NCBI RefSeq assembly: GCF_016908015.1
Contig: NZ_JAFBDB010000006.1
Coordinates: 124,001-188,000, forward strand
From: Clostridium pascui
GTDB lineage: Bacteria > Bacillota > Clostridia > Clostridiales > Clostridiaceae
Direction of reading: 5' to 3'
Length of the DNA: 64,000 bases
Positions 10,215-19,372 of the stretch are shown here, one piece after another. Numbering within the stretch: position 1 is the first letter of the stretch; each line of letters starts with the position of its first letter. A model generated the notes under the pieces. That model saw only the letters and a program-made list of their open reading frames with translations. It made no database searches and had not been told where the DNA came from. Both the position numbers and the translations under genes were made by a program.

Positions 10215-11354
10215 ATGAGTGAAAATTCAAAATCTAAGGTAGGACTTTTAACTGCTTTTGAAGTAGCAGCAGTATGGTTTGGGGCTCATGTAGGAGGGGG
10301 ATTTGCAACTGGTAACCAGACAATGAATTTTTTTGTTAAACATGGCTGGAATTCTATATGGTTACCTGCAGTCATAATTACAATTATAGGATTAACTTAT
10401 AGAGAGTCATTAATACTAGCAAGAAACTATGGAACCTATGACTATAAAAGCTGGTCAAAAAAAATGTATGCACCTTATGATAAAGTTTTTTCTGTTATTT
10501 TTGAACTAGGATATTTAATGATAGTATTATTAGGTACAGGAGGATCCATAGCAGGGTCAGCTTCTTTACTGGAGAGTTTTGGATTAAATTATCTAGTAGG
10601 AGTTTTAATTACAGGTGCTGTTTTTTATATACTAACTATATATGGAGCAGATTTAATAAGGAAAGCGTCAACTATTATAACTCTATTAATACTAATATTC
10701 TTAACAATCATAGTAATTGTGGGTATATCTAGTAATTCATCAAATTTATCACATCTTGTTGCAACAAAATATTCACCTTCATCTATAGGAACAACTTTAT
10801 ATAGTGGACTTAGATATGCTGGTTATCAATCTTTTGTTGTTGCTATTGTACTTAGTGCAAGTGACAACTTAAAATCTGATGCAGCTATTAATAAGTCAGT
10901 AGTTCTAGGCATTATTTTAAATGGTGTGATGATAACATTATCCTGCTTAATGCTATTATCATGGGTACCAGGGACTTTAAAGCAAACCTTACCGCTTTTA
11001 TATGTATGTAAGCAGTTAAATAGCAAATTTTTATTAGTAGCTTATTCAACAGTACTATTCCTTGCATTTGTATCAACAGGTATAGGTTGTGTATTTGGAG
11101 CAGTGGCTAGATTTGAAAAAATCTTTAAGAAACCTGAGAATATTAAAACAAAAAGAGGCCTGATTTCTTTAGTTTGTATGTTGTTTTCTATGGGAATTTC
11201 CTTATTTGGATTAACCAAAATTGTTGTTGTGGGTTATGGATATGTTGGAATACTAGGTATATTTGTTGTGGTAATTCCATGCATAGTTGTAGGAAGAATA
11301 AAAAATAGTAGGTTTAAAAAAGAAAAGGATAGTGTATCATCCTTAGAAGTATAA
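10215..11354 (+). CDS. YkvI-like APC-superfamily membrane transporter
   Basis: Integral membrane protein of 379 residues with about ten helices, beginning with a helix 1 motif AVWFGAHVGGGFATGNQT of the LeuT-fold kind (unwound glycine-rich centre). It resembles the uncharacterised YkvI family (COG3949). Its place between etfA and the dehydratase activator suggests that it imports the amino or hydroxy acid used by the operon or exports the reduced acid. GGAGAGGAT precedes ATG 10215. Substrate is unknown. Confidence 0.75.
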   Translation: MSENSKSKVGLLTAFEVAAVWFGAHVGGGFATGNQTMNFFVKHGWNSIWLPAVIITIIGLTYRESLILARNYGTYDYKSWSKKMYAPYDKVFSVIFELGYLMIVLLGTGGSIAGSASLLESFGLNYLVGVLITGAVFYILTIYGADLIRKASTIITLLILIFLTIIVIVGISSNSSNLSHLVATKYSPSSIGTTLYSGLRYAGYQSFVVAIVLSASDNLKSDAAINKSVVLGIILNGVMITLSCLMLLSWVPGTLKQTLPLLYVCKQLNSKFLLVAYSTVLFLAFVSTGIGCVFGAVARFEKIFKKPENIKTKRGLISLVCMLFSMGISLFGLTKIVVVGYGYVGILGIFVVVIPCIVVGRIKNSRFKKEKDSVSSLEV

Positions 11355-11401
11355 TAACGGATTAATAGATTATAAAATATTTTATGAAGAGGGAGATACA
11401 A

Positions 11402-12175
11402 ATGTATACAATGGGATTGGATATAGGATCTACTACTTCTAAAGGTGTAATTATAAAAGATGGAAAAGAAATTGTTATAAGTGTCGTAATACCTGTTGGA
11501 ACTGGAACTAGTGGACCTGAAAAACTAATAAGAGAATTAAAAGAAAAATCTAATTTAACAGAAAAGGATATAGCGAAAACAGTAGTTACGGGTTATGGTA
11601 GAATTCAATACAAAGATGCAGATAAACAAATAAGTGAATTAAGCTGTCATGCCAAAGGAGTAGCATTTTTAATACCAGAAGTAAGAACTATTATAGATAT
11701 TGGTGGGCAAGATGCTAAGGTTATGAAGTTAAATGATAAGGGTAAGCTTATAAATTTTATAATGAATGATAAGTGTGCTGCTGGTACAGGGAGATTTTTA
11801 GATGTTATGGCTAGAGTTCTTGAAACAGATGTTTCTAAGCTAGGACAAATATCAGAGAAATCTAAAAATGAAGTTTCAATTAGCAGTACGTGTACTGTAT
11901 TTGCTGAATCAGAGGTGATATCTCATCTGTCAGCAAATGCAGAAAAAGAGGATATAATAGCAGGAATTCATACTTCAGTAGTAAGACGTGTAGCTGCTCT
12001 TGCAATGAGAATGGGTATTGAGGATAAAGTAGCCATGGTAGGTGGGGTGGCTAGAAATAGTGGAGTAGTTAGAGCTATGAAAAAAGAATTAGGTCATGAT
12101 ATAAAAGTACCGGAATTAGCGCAATTGACTGGGGCACTGGGTGCAGCTATCTACGCATTTGAGGAATTAAAATAG
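11402..12175 (+). CDS. 2-hydroxyacyl-CoA dehydratase activator, FldI/HadI-like
   Basis: ATP-driven one-electron donor (archerase) that starts the radical cycle of the dehydratase. The product has 257 residues of the ASKHA fold with [13 protein letters not shown] (phosphate 1), [11 protein letters not shown] (phosphate 2) and a later glycine-rich adenosine motif GGVARNSG. Cys125 in [11 protein letters not shown] and Cys164 in [10 protein letters not shown] are the pair that, in the homodimer, hold one shared [4Fe-4S] cluster. ATG 11402 follows AGAGGGAG; the frame also opens at 11384 but that start overlaps the binding site. It is displaced from its usual place between the CoA-transferase and dehydratase genes. 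Confidence 0.9.
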   Translation: MYTMGLDIGSTTSKGVIIKDGKEIVISVVIPVGTGTSGPEKLIRELKEKSNLTEKDIAKTVVTGYGRIQYKDADKQISELSCHAKGVAFLIPEVRTIIDIGGQDAKVMKLNDKGKLINFIMNDKCAAGTGRFLDVMARVLETDVSKLGQISEKSKNEVSISSTCTVFAESEVISHLSANAEKEDIIAGIHTSVVRRVAALAMRMGIEDKVAMVGGVARNSGVVRAMKKELGHDIKVPELAQLTGALGAAIYAFEELK

Positions 12176-12189
12176 AGAAATAATAAATG

Positions 12190-12228
12190 GGAATACTTTA
12201 TCTTTATTAGGTTAAGTATTCCTTTTTT
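12190..12228 (+). terminator. terminator of the dehydratase operon
   Basis: Stem GGAATACTT (12190-12198) / AAGTATTCC (12214-12222) followed by six T residues. Confidence 0.85.
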
Positions 12229-12336
12229 GACATATTATTAAAAATAAAATATAATAAAAATATGGAATATTTAATAAGTTTTCAATAATATTAAATATTC
12301 ATTAAAATATATTATTCTAGGTGGTGAATTTATTTT

Positions 12337-12930
12337 ATGACTAACATAGAAGAAAAGCAATTTGAAAAGAGAAAAATTATTACTGATAAGGCAATGGATT
12401 TGATGAATGAAGTGGCATTTGAAAAAGTGACTGTTCGAATGATTTGTGAAGCAGCAGATATTTCAGCCGGAACATTTTATCATTATTTTGAGAATAAGTT
12501 AGATCTACTTATAGAATTATTTGGCTTAATAGATGGATACTTTAAGGAAAATGTTCTAGAAAAATTAAATAATGAAGATGAAATAGAAAATATAATTAAA
12601 TTTTGTGAGGGATTTGCTGAGTATGCTACATTAATAGGTTTCAAAAAATGTAAAGTACTTAATTCTACATTTCCTATTGGAAGCAAAGAAAATTATTATG
12701 AGGAAAATAACCGTATTCTTTATAGTGAATTAAATAAAATCATAAATCGTGGACAAGAAAAAGGACAAATATCTACTGATTATACTGTAGATAAATTGGT
12801 TAATATGATTATTACCATAATAAGGGGATATTGTTTTGACTGGGCGAGAAGAGAAGGCCCTTATGATTTAGTAAAGTATATTAATGAAGTCATTATGGTA
12901 TTTGTAAAAAGCATTAAGATTAATAAATAA
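12337..12930 (+). CDS. TetR/AcrR-family transcriptional regulator
   Basis: A 197-residue repressor-type protein. The N-terminal helix-turn-helix is clear (KVTVRMICEAADISAGTFYHYFENKLDLL, residues about 31-60); the rest is a helical ligand-binding domain with no recognisable specificity. It is flanked by terminators on both sides and so forms its own unit between the dehydratase and biotin operons. The target is unknown; either neighbour is possible, though the biotin operon has its own BirA-type operator. Confidence 0.88.
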   Translation: MTNIEEKQFEKRKIITDKAMDLMNEVAFEKVTVRMICEAADISAGTFYHYFENKLDLLIELFGLIDGYFKENVLEKLNNEDEIENIIKFCEGFAEYATLIGFKKCKVLNSTFPIGSKENYYEENNRILYSELNKIINRGQEKGQISTDYTVDKLVNMIITIIRGYCFDWARREGPYDLVKYINEVIMVFVKSIKINK

Positions 12931-12949
12931 TATTAGAATGAAATTATCT

Positions 12950-12984
12950 AGAAGCAATAGGGCAGTCATATGCTTCTTTTTTTT
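12950..12984 (+). terminator. terminator after tetR
   Basis: Stem GAAGCA / TGCTTC (12951-12956 with 12971-12976) followed by eight T residues. The stem is short but the T-run is strong. Confidence 0.75.
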
Positions 12985-12990
12985 GTATCG

Positions 12991-13045
12991 ATTGTAAACC
13001 TGAAATGATATACAAGTTGACAATTATGATGTTATTTATTATTAT
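12991..13045 (+). promoter_or_regulatory. BirA-type operator overlapping the bio operon promoter
   Basis: ATTGTAAAC (12991-12999) and GTTGACAAT (13016-13024) form the interrupted inverted repeat typical of Firmicute BirA operators. The -35 box TTGACA (13017-13022) lies inside the right half-site, with a 17-bp spacer and TATTAT (13040-13045) as -10. A bound BirA-biotinyl-AMP dimer would therefore occlude RNA polymerase. Read by eye against the known consensus. Confidence 0.8.
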
Positions 13046-13084
13046 TGATACAAGAAAGAAAATATTGTAAGAGGAGTATATTTT

Positions 13085-13639
13085 ATGAGAAGTACAAGAA
13101 ATTTAATTTTAGTGGCTATGTTTGCCGCATTAACAGCAATTGGAGCATTTATTAAAATACCCATACCTTATGTGCCTTTTACCCTTCAATATTTATTTTG
13201 TGCCTTGGCTGGTGTGATTTTAGGTTCAAGACTAGGGGCTTTATCTCAAATAGTTTATGTATCCATTGGACTTTTGGGAGTACCTGTATTTACTGAAGGT
13301 GGAGGCTTCAACTATATATTTAAACCTACCTTTGGATATCTTATAGGGTTTATTATAGCGGCCTATGTCATAGGTAAAATAAGAGAAAGTGTTAAGGAGC
13401 TGACCTTTATTAAGACAATATTTATGCTGCTTTCCGGTCTGTTTTTTATATACTTATTTGGAGTCATATATTTATACATTAGTTATAATCTGTATCTAGG
13501 GAAAAGCATTTCTTTTTATTTTGCATTTTTTTATGGCTTTATAGTTTGCATAGGGGGAGATCTGGTACTAACAGTATTTGCAGCCTATGTTTCAATAAAA
13601 ATATTACCTATATTAAGAAAAAGTGGACATATTGTTTAG
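13085..13639 (+). CDS. bioY: biotin transporter substrate-binding (S) component BioY
   Basis: Membrane S-component of the energy-coupling-factor biotin importer, 184 residues with about six hydrophobic helices. Typical BioY features are AALTAIGAFIKIPIPYVPFTLQ near the N-terminus and the GVPVFTEGGG / PTFGYLIGF stretch. No ECF ATPase or EcfT gene is nearby, so it would use a shared module or work alone. It leads the bioY-B-D-A operon, giving the cell both uptake and partial synthesis under one operator. Confidence 0.92.
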   Translation: MRSTRNLILVAMFAALTAIGAFIKIPIPYVPFTLQYLFCALAGVILGSRLGALSQIVYVSIGLLGVPVFTEGGGFNYIFKPTFGYLIGFIIAAYVIGKIRESVKELTFIKTIFMLLSGLFFIYLFGVIYLYISYNLYLGKSISFYFAFFYGFIVCIGGDLVLTVFAAYVSIKILPILRKSGHIV

Positions 13640-13663
13640 AAAATAATAAGGGGGAAATATAAA

Positions 13664-14647
13664 ATGAAAGAGTTTATTAAGGGGTTAGAGAAAAAGGTTA
13701 TAGGAGAACAGCATATAAGTTTTGAAGATGCTATGAAATTAGTAAGTATTGAAGAAAAGGATGACATAGCAGAGCTATGTAATAGTGCTAATAACATAAG
13801 GGAGTCTTTTTGCGGCAGAGAGGTAGATCTTTGCAGCATTATGAATGCAAAGTCAGGGCACTGCTCTGAGGACTGTAAGTTTTGTGCTCAATCTGCCCAT
13901 TACAGAACTAATGTAGAAGTATATGATTTAGTTTCAAAGGAAGCAGCTTTAAAGCTTGCAAAGGAAAGCGAAAATGAAGGAGTGAATAGATTTTCATTAG
14001 TAACCAGCGGCAGAGGAATTATTGGCAGTGACTTTGAGAAGGTCTTAGAGGTTTACGAAGAGCTAAATAAAGAAGTTAAAATGGATTTGTGTGCATCCTT
14101 AGGAATACTAGGATATGGTGAGCTGCTTAGTCTAAGAGAAACTGGAGTAACTATGTATCATCATAATTTGGAAACCAGCAGAGACTATTACGAAAGAATA
14201 TGTACAACTCACAGTTATGATGAAAGAATAGATACTATAAATGCAGCTAAAAAAGCTGGCATGGCTGTTTGCTCAGGAGGAATTATCGGCCTTGGAGAAA
14301 GCTTAGATGACAGAGTTAAATTAGCTTTTCAGCTAAGGGATTTAGATGTTCAATCCATTCCTATAAATGTATTAAATCCAGTGAAAGGAACACCTTTAGA
14401 AAACCAAGGAAGATTAAGTCAAGATGAAATACTAAAAACTATTGCCATCTTTAGATTTGTTAATCCGAAAGCGTTTATAAGACTTGCTGGAGGAAGAAAC
14501 CTCATTGATGAATTTGGTAAAAATTGTTTCAATGCAGGAGCCAATGCTACAATTACGGGAAACTATCTGACAACATCAGGCAATAAAATATGTGATGATA
14601 AGAAAATGGTAAGTGATTTAAAGCTGGAGGTCAGAAGAAATGGCTAA
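13664..14647 (+). CDS. bioB: biotin synthase
   Basis: Radical-SAM enzyme inserting sulfur into dethiobiotin to give biotin; 327 residues. The radical-SAM cluster is Cys67, Cys71 and Cys74 in [22 protein letters not shown] and [13 protein letters not shown] are further family blocks, and RLAGGRN near residue 265 contains the Arg that helps bind the auxiliary iron-sulfur cluster. AAGGGGGAAA precedes the start. It overlaps bioD by 8 bp. Confidence 0.96.
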   Translation: MKEFIKGLEKKVIGEQHISFEDAMKLVSIEEKDDIAELCNSANNIRESFCGREVDLCSIMNAKSGHCSEDCKFCAQSAHYRTNVEVYDLVSKEAALKLAKESENEGVNRFSLVTSGRGIIGSDFEKVLEVYEELNKEVKMDLCASLGILGYGELLSLRETGVTMYHHNLETSRDYYERICTTHSYDERIDTINAAKKAGMAVCSGGIIGLGESLDDRVKLAFQLRDLDVQSIPINVLNPVKGTPLENQGRLSQDEILKTIAIFRFVNPKAFIRLAGGRNLIDEFGKNCFNAGANATITGNYLTTSGNKICDDKKMVSDLKLEVRRNG

Positions 14648-15368
14648 GGGAGTATTCATAGTTGGAACTGATACTGATGTGGGCAAAACTGTTGTAACTG
14701 CTGGACTTATGCATGTACTTAGAAGCAATGGATATAAGGCTACTTATTTTAAAGCGGCACTCAGCGGTGCTTTAGAAATAGGTAATAAGCTTATTCCAGG
14801 TGATACCAAGCTTGTAAGTGAAGTGAGTAAATTAGAAGAAGCATATGAAAACATCACACCCTATGTTTATAAGACAGCAGTATCACCTCATCTTGCAGCA
14901 AAACTTGAAAATAATCCAATGGATTTGGATATAGTAAGAAAAAAGTACACTTATTTAAAGGAAAAGTATGATTTTATAATTGCTGAAGGCAGCGGTGGAA
15001 TAGTATGTCCATTGATAGATCATGAAAGAGGATTATATAGCCTTGAAAATCTTATCAAGGATTTGAATATGAGTGTTATTGTTGTTGCAAGGGCTGGTCT
15101 TGGAACAATAAATCATACAGTGATCACAGTAAAATATATAGAAAACTTAGGAATTAAAATTAAAGGTATTATAGTAAACAATTATAAAGATAATTTCCTT
15201 TGTGATGATAATATTGAAATGATAGAAAAGCTTACTAAAGTACCTATTATAGGAAAGTTAAAAAGTATTGAAAATTTAGAGGAAGATATGATAGAAGCCA
15301 TAAGAAGAAATGCTGAAGAGGCTTTTCACCCTCTGAAAATAATAGAATGTATGGAAGAACTTAAATAA
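14640..15368 (+). CDS. bioD: dethiobiotin synthetase
   Basis: ATP-dependent carboxylase that closes the ureido ring of dethiobiotin from 7,8-diaminopelargonate and CO2. It has 242 residues with a P-loop [11 protein letters not shown] at the N-terminus and [11 protein letters not shown] in the middle, which contacts substrate and metal. The start lies inside the end of bioB, implying coupled translation. Confidence 0.95.
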   Translation: MAKGVFIVGTDTDVGKTVVTAGLMHVLRSNGYKATYFKAALSGALEIGNKLIPGDTKLVSEVSKLEEAYENITPYVYKTAVSPHLAAKLENNPMDLDIVRKKYTYLKEKYDFIIAEGSGGIVCPLIDHERGLYSLENLIKDLNMSVIVVARAGLGTINHTVITVKYIENLGIKIKGIIVNNYKDNFLCDDNIEMIEKLTKVPIIGKLKSIENLEEDMIEAIRRNAEEAFHPLKIIECMEELK

Positions 15369-15384
15369 AGGATGAGGTGTGGAT

Positions 15385-16743
15385 ATGAATGATTACGTAA
15401 AAAGGGATTTAAAGTATATATGGCACCCCTGCGCACAAATGAAGGACTATGAGGAACTTAATCCAATAGTTATAGAAAAAGGAGAAGGGGTTTGGCTTTA
15501 TGATATTCATGGAAATAAATATTTAGACTGTATATCATCTTGGTGGACAAATACCCTGGGACACAGCAATAAGAGAATAAATGAGGCAATAAAAAAGCAA
15601 ATAGATAGAATTGAACATGTCATATTTGCAAATTTTTCAAATAAGCCTGCTATAGAGTTAGCAGAAAAACTTGTAAATATAACACCGAGCAGGCTTAAGA
15701 AAGTGTTTTTTTCTGATAATGGGTCTTCAGCAGTGGAAATAGCATTAAAGATGAGTTTTCATTATAACATGCAAAAGGGGAATACCAAAAAGAAGAGATT
15801 TGTGGCTTTAAGTGATGCATACCATGGAGAAACTTTAGGTGCCTTGTCAGTTTGTGATATTGATGAATTTAATAAGGTGTACAAACCTCTGCTTCTAGAT
15901 ACCATAAGAGTGGAAGGACCTGACTGCTATAGGTGTAAATACAATTGCTTTAGGGATAATTGTAATGCAGAGTGCTTTGAAGTCATGGAAAAGAGAATAA
16001 TTGAAAATCATGAAGAGATAAGTGCTGTAATAGTTGAACCTATGGTTCAGGGAGCTGCAGGTATGAAAATTTATTCACCTATTTATTTAAAGAAGCTGCG
16101 TAAGCTTTGTGATAAATATGATATACATTTTATTGTAGACGAAATTGCAATGGGATTTGGCAGAACTGGGGAAATGTTTGCTTGTAATCATGCTCAAATA
16201 AGTCCTGACTTCATGTGTCTTTCAAAGGGGATTTCTGCTGGATATATGCCTATGTCTGTAGTTTTAACCACTGACGAAGTATATGATTGTTTTTATGGAG
16301 ATTATAATGAGAGAAGATCATTTCTTCATAGTCATACTTATTCAGGCAATGCTATGGCTTGCGCAATTGCTTTAGAGAATCTAAAAATATTTGAAGAATA
16401 TAATATTATAGAAACAAATAAGGAAAAAGGTAAGCTAATAAGAAAACTTACTCTAGAAAAGGCAAAAAGTTTAAAGCATATAGGTGAAGTAAGAAGTATA
16501 GGCATGATAACAGCCATTGAAATAGTAAAAGATAAATCCATCAAGGAAGGCTATCCTTGGGATATGAGGATAGGTTATGAGATTTATAAAATTGCTCTTA
16601 GAAAAGGGTTGTTATTAAGGCCTATCGGGAATGTACTATATTTTATTCCTCCATATATTATTAGTGAAGAGGAAATAATGTTTATGGTGGATACTTGTTT
16701 CCAGAGTATAGAAGAATACTTTATGAAAAGCACGATATTTTAA
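15385..16743 (+). CDS. bioA: adenosylmethionine-8-amino-7-oxononanoate aminotransferase
   Basis: PLP aminotransferase making 7,8-diaminopelargonate from KAPA with S-adenosylmethionine as amino donor; about 452 residues. Class III signatures are CISSWWTNTLGHS, DNGSSAVEIALKM and IVDEIAMGFGRTGEMFAC; the PLP lysine is in CLSKGISAGYMP. ATG 15385 is preferred over GTG 15379, which overlaps the ribosome binding site GAGGTG. No bioF, bioW or bioH lies in this operon, so KAPA must come from elsewhere in the genome or from outside the cell. Confidence 0.94.
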   Translation: MNDYVKRDLKYIWHPCAQMKDYEELNPIVIEKGEGVWLYDIHGNKYLDCISSWWTNTLGHSNKRINEAIKKQIDRIEHVIFANFSNKPAIELAEKLVNITPSRLKKVFFSDNGSSAVEIALKMSFHYNMQKGNTKKKRFVALSDAYHGETLGALSVCDIDEFNKVYKPLLLDTIRVEGPDCYRCKYNCFRDNCNAECFEVMEKRIIENHEEISAVIVEPMVQGAAGMKIYSPIYLKKLRKLCDKYDIHFIVDEIAMGFGRTGEMFACNHAQISPDFMCLSKGISAGYMPMSVVLTTDEVYDCFYGDYNERRSFLHSHTYSGNAMACAIALENLKIFEEYNIIETNKEKGKLIRKLTLEKAKSLKHIGEVRSIGMITAIEIVKDKSIKEGYPWDMRIGYEIYKIALRKGLLLRPIGNVLYFIPPYIISEEEIMFMVDTCFQSIEEYFMKSTIF

Positions 16744-16800
16744 GATAATGTTGAATCGGTCGCATGAAATTTTCATCTTATGAAGGTGTTTATTTCGCTA

Positions 16801-16910
16801 AAAACGGCTAATATTTATAAATTTAAAATAACTAAGCCTCCTAAACTCGATGCCACTCAGATAGTAGGAGGCTCTATACGCTATTTTAAGTTTATAAATA
16901 AAGCCGTTTT
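16801..16910. repeat. 110-bp compound palindromic element between convergent genes
   Basis: Outer arms AAAACGGCT (16801-16809) and AGCCGTTTT (16902-16910). Middle arms of about 16 bp (16815-16830 with 16882-16898) and inner arms AGCCTCCTA / TAGGAGGCT frame a short loop near 16850. The whole folds as one long imperfect hairpin. It may act as a bidirectional terminator for bioA and the symporter gene, or be a MITE or REP-like remnant. Confidence 0.7.
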
Positions 16911-16915
16911 AAAGC

Positions 16916-18385
16916 TTAAACAGAACTATTAAAAGATTCCTTTACTCCCACCTCAGCAAGCGCTTCCTTATTAGTTAACTCACCGGAACAGTCGAAATAA
17001 TGACCATTATATTCAATCTTACCACCAAGTGGTTTTATTTTATTAAAATATTTATCTTCATAATCTTTATAAATTGTCATAAATGCACCACTTAAGAATA
17101 ACAGAGCCGTTACATTTGGTATAACCCAAAGACCTGCGCAAATATCTACAACAGCCCATACACTCTCACTAGTTTGTAGTAATGTTAAAAATGATGGAAC
17201 TAACCATAACAAACGCCATAATTTAAGATGCTTATTACCAAATAAATAAACAATAGAGGTTTCATATTCGAACTCCCAACCGCACATTGAAGAAAAGGCA
17301 AATAGACAAAGACTAACACCAACTACAAAAACACCTACTGGACCAAGGGCGCTATTAAATGCTGCCATAGTTAGAGCAAGACCTTTTTTACCGCTGGCCC
17401 AAACATCAATATTGCTCGTAAGGATAACTAATGCGGTCATACTACATACACAAATTGTATCAACAAACACTTCAAAGCAGCCCCACATGCCTTGCTTAAA
17501 TGGATGGTCAGTTGTAGCGGTTGCATGAACCATAGGCGATGAGCCAGCTCCTGCTTCGTTAGAAAAGGTACCACGTGCTGCACCGAATTTCATGGCCTGA
17601 GTAACTGCGATACCAATTACACCTCCAGCTACAGGCTGAAAACTAGAGAAGGCATATTGAAAAATTAGGCCGAATGCGCGTGGAATGTTTGAAAAGTTTA
17701 TTATAAGACAAATTGATCCAGCAACCACGTAAAATAAGCACATAAATGGACCAAGTTTCTCACAAAAGCTGCCAATGGATTTAAAACCACCCAAAATAAC
17801 TGCACCAGTAGCAGCAGCAGCTATGGTAACGGAAATCCATTGAGGTACGCCAAACATATTATTCATGGATTCTGCAATAGTATATGGCTGTAGGAATGCT
17901 GCAGTTCCCAAACCACCAGTAATGATAGTGATTGAAAAGAAGGCTGCTATAGGCTTCCATTTTGGACCAAGACCCTTTGTCATATAGAACATAGGTCCAC
18001 CATAGTAGCTTCCTTTATCATCTTTTTCACGGTAAAATACAGCCAAAGTACATTCTACCATTTTTGTAAGCATACCAAAAAGTGCGATAACCCACATCCA
18101 AAAGATTGCACCTGGGCCACCAGAAACGATGGCAGAAGCTACACCGGCCATATTTCCAGTTCCAACACTGCCTGATATAGCTGTAGCAGCAGCTTGGAAT
18201 GGAGAAAGTGTTCCGTCTCCTGAACCTTTTTTAAACATAGAGCCACCTGTTTTTTTAAGTATATAACCTAACTTTCTAAATTGTAGAAATTTAGTTTTTG
18301 ATGCATATAAAAGACCCACTGCAAATAGAAGAATAATTGCGGGAGCTCCCCATAGCCAGCTAACAATCATATTTAATATCTCCAT
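16916..18385 (-). CDS. alanine/glycine:cation symporter (AGCS family)
   Basis: Sodium- or proton-coupled importer for alanine or glycine, 489 residues with 10-12 helices. Family blocks are visible: GNMAGVASAIVSGGPGAIFWMWV, YGGPMFYMTKGLG and the strongly conserved RGTFSNEAGAGSSPMVHATA. It is the second gene of a two-gene minus-strand unit behind the C26 hydrolase. The pairing suggests uptake of an amino acid released from, or related to, a gamma-glutamyl compound; that link is inferred from position. Confidence 0.92.
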   Translation of the reverse strand: MEILNMIVSWLWGAPAIILLFAVGLLYASKTKFLQFRKLGYILKKTGGSMFKKGSGDGTLSPFQAAATAISGSVGTGNMAGVASAIVSGGPGAIFWMWVIALFGMLTKMVECTLAVFYREKDDKGSYYGGPMFYMTKGLGPKWKPIAAFFSITIITGGLGTAAFLQPYTIAESMNNMFGVPQWISVTIAAAATGAVILGGFKSIGSFCEKLGPFMCLFYVVAGSICLIINFSNIPRAFGLIFQYAFSSFQPVAGGVIGIAVTQAMKFGAARGTFSNEAGAGSSPMVHATATTDHPFKQGMWGCFEVFVDTICVCSMTALVILTSNIDVWASGKKGLALTMAAFNSALGPVGVFVVGVSLCLFAFSSMCGWEFEYETSIVYLFGNKHLKLWRLLWLVPSFLTLLQTSESVWAVVDICAGLWVIPNVTALLFLSGAFMTIYKDYEDKYFNKIKPLGGKIEYNGHYFDCSGELTNKEALAEVGVKESFNSSV

Positions 18386-18436
18386 AAATAATGCCCCTTT
18401 CTTAATTAATTAACTTCATACGCCCCAAATTTTTCT

Positions 18437-19156
18437 TTAACCACGTTTCCTTATGCACGTTTCAATTAGTTGTCTGTATATAAATAGTTGCTCAGGATGC
18501 TTTTCAAATAAGAGTTCAGGGTGCCACTGTACGCCCATCATCAAGCCGTCAATAGATTCAATTCCCTCGATAATACCATCTGAGGATTTTGCGGTAACTC
18601 TTAGCTCTGTACCAACACAGCGAACTGCCTGATGATGCCAAGAGTTTGCTAGTATGCATTCACTTTTAAATAATTCATATAATTTACTATCTGGAGTTAA
18701 AGAAATGCTGTGAAATAATTCTCCTAATTGTTCCTCAGGTTGATTATGCTCAATAGTATTTGGATGTTGAGTAAAGATATCTTGATAAATTTTACCGCCA
18801 GTGGACAGAGCTATAATTTGACAGCCCTTACATATGCCAAGTATGGGCTTGTCTTGCCTTCTTGCTTCTTCAAATAGCATAAATTCAAAACGGTCACGTT
18901 CTGCGCTGACATAGCCAATACCACGTATAGGCTCTTCATTTAATAGCATAGGGGAAACATCTTCACCACCAGGTAAAACCAAGCCATCGCACATGGAAAC
19001 ATATGATTTAACTTCATCTAAATCATTTGTAATTGGTGCTAATATTGGAGTACCACCAGCAGCGCGTACTGCATTCACATAGCTTTCATGCAACATGAAC
19101 TTTTCTTTAGAATTTTTTAAATTACGGACAGCAGAAATTAATATAACTGGCTTCAT
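18437..19156 (-). CDS. peptidase C26 / gamma-glutamyl hydrolase (PuuD-like)
   Basis: Class I glutamine-amidotransferase-fold hydrolase of 239 residues, related to gamma-glutamyl-GABA hydrolase PuuD. The nucleophile elbow is GICKGCQ with Cys as nucleophile, and the catalytic His and Glu are in GVQWHPE. GLVLPGGEDVSP is the family N-terminal block. It would cleave a gamma-glutamyl amide, releasing glutamate and an amine or amino acid. It is transcribed ahead of the AGCS symporter and divergently from a LysR regulator that probably controls both. No puuA-like ligase is nearby, so a classical putrescine route is not supported. Confidence 0.85.
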   Translation of the reverse strand: MKPVILISAVRNLKNSKEKFMLHESYVNAVRAAGGTPILAPITNDLDEVKSYVSMCDGLVLPGGEDVSPMLLNEEPIRGIGYVSAERDRFEFMLFEEARRQDKPILGICKGCQIIALSTGGKIYQDIFTQHPNTIEHNQPEEQLGELFHSISLTPDSKLYELFKSECILANSWHHQAVRCVGTELRVTAKSSDGIIEGIESIDGLMMGVQWHPELLFEKHPEQLFIYRQLIETCIRKRG

Positions 19157-19372
19157 AAATATCCCTCCTTTGTATTGAAAGCTTTTACCGAAGCTTTGGC
19201 CACCAGCTGCGGGTTTATATTTTTAGTATAACATTAGACATTTTATGGATGGTAATATATAATTTGTATATATATCCATATAAATTACATATCTATATAT
19301 TTGGTACTTTGGCAGCTTAGTACTTTTTACCGATGAATTGCATATAACAACTGGATGGAAGGAGTAATTCAC

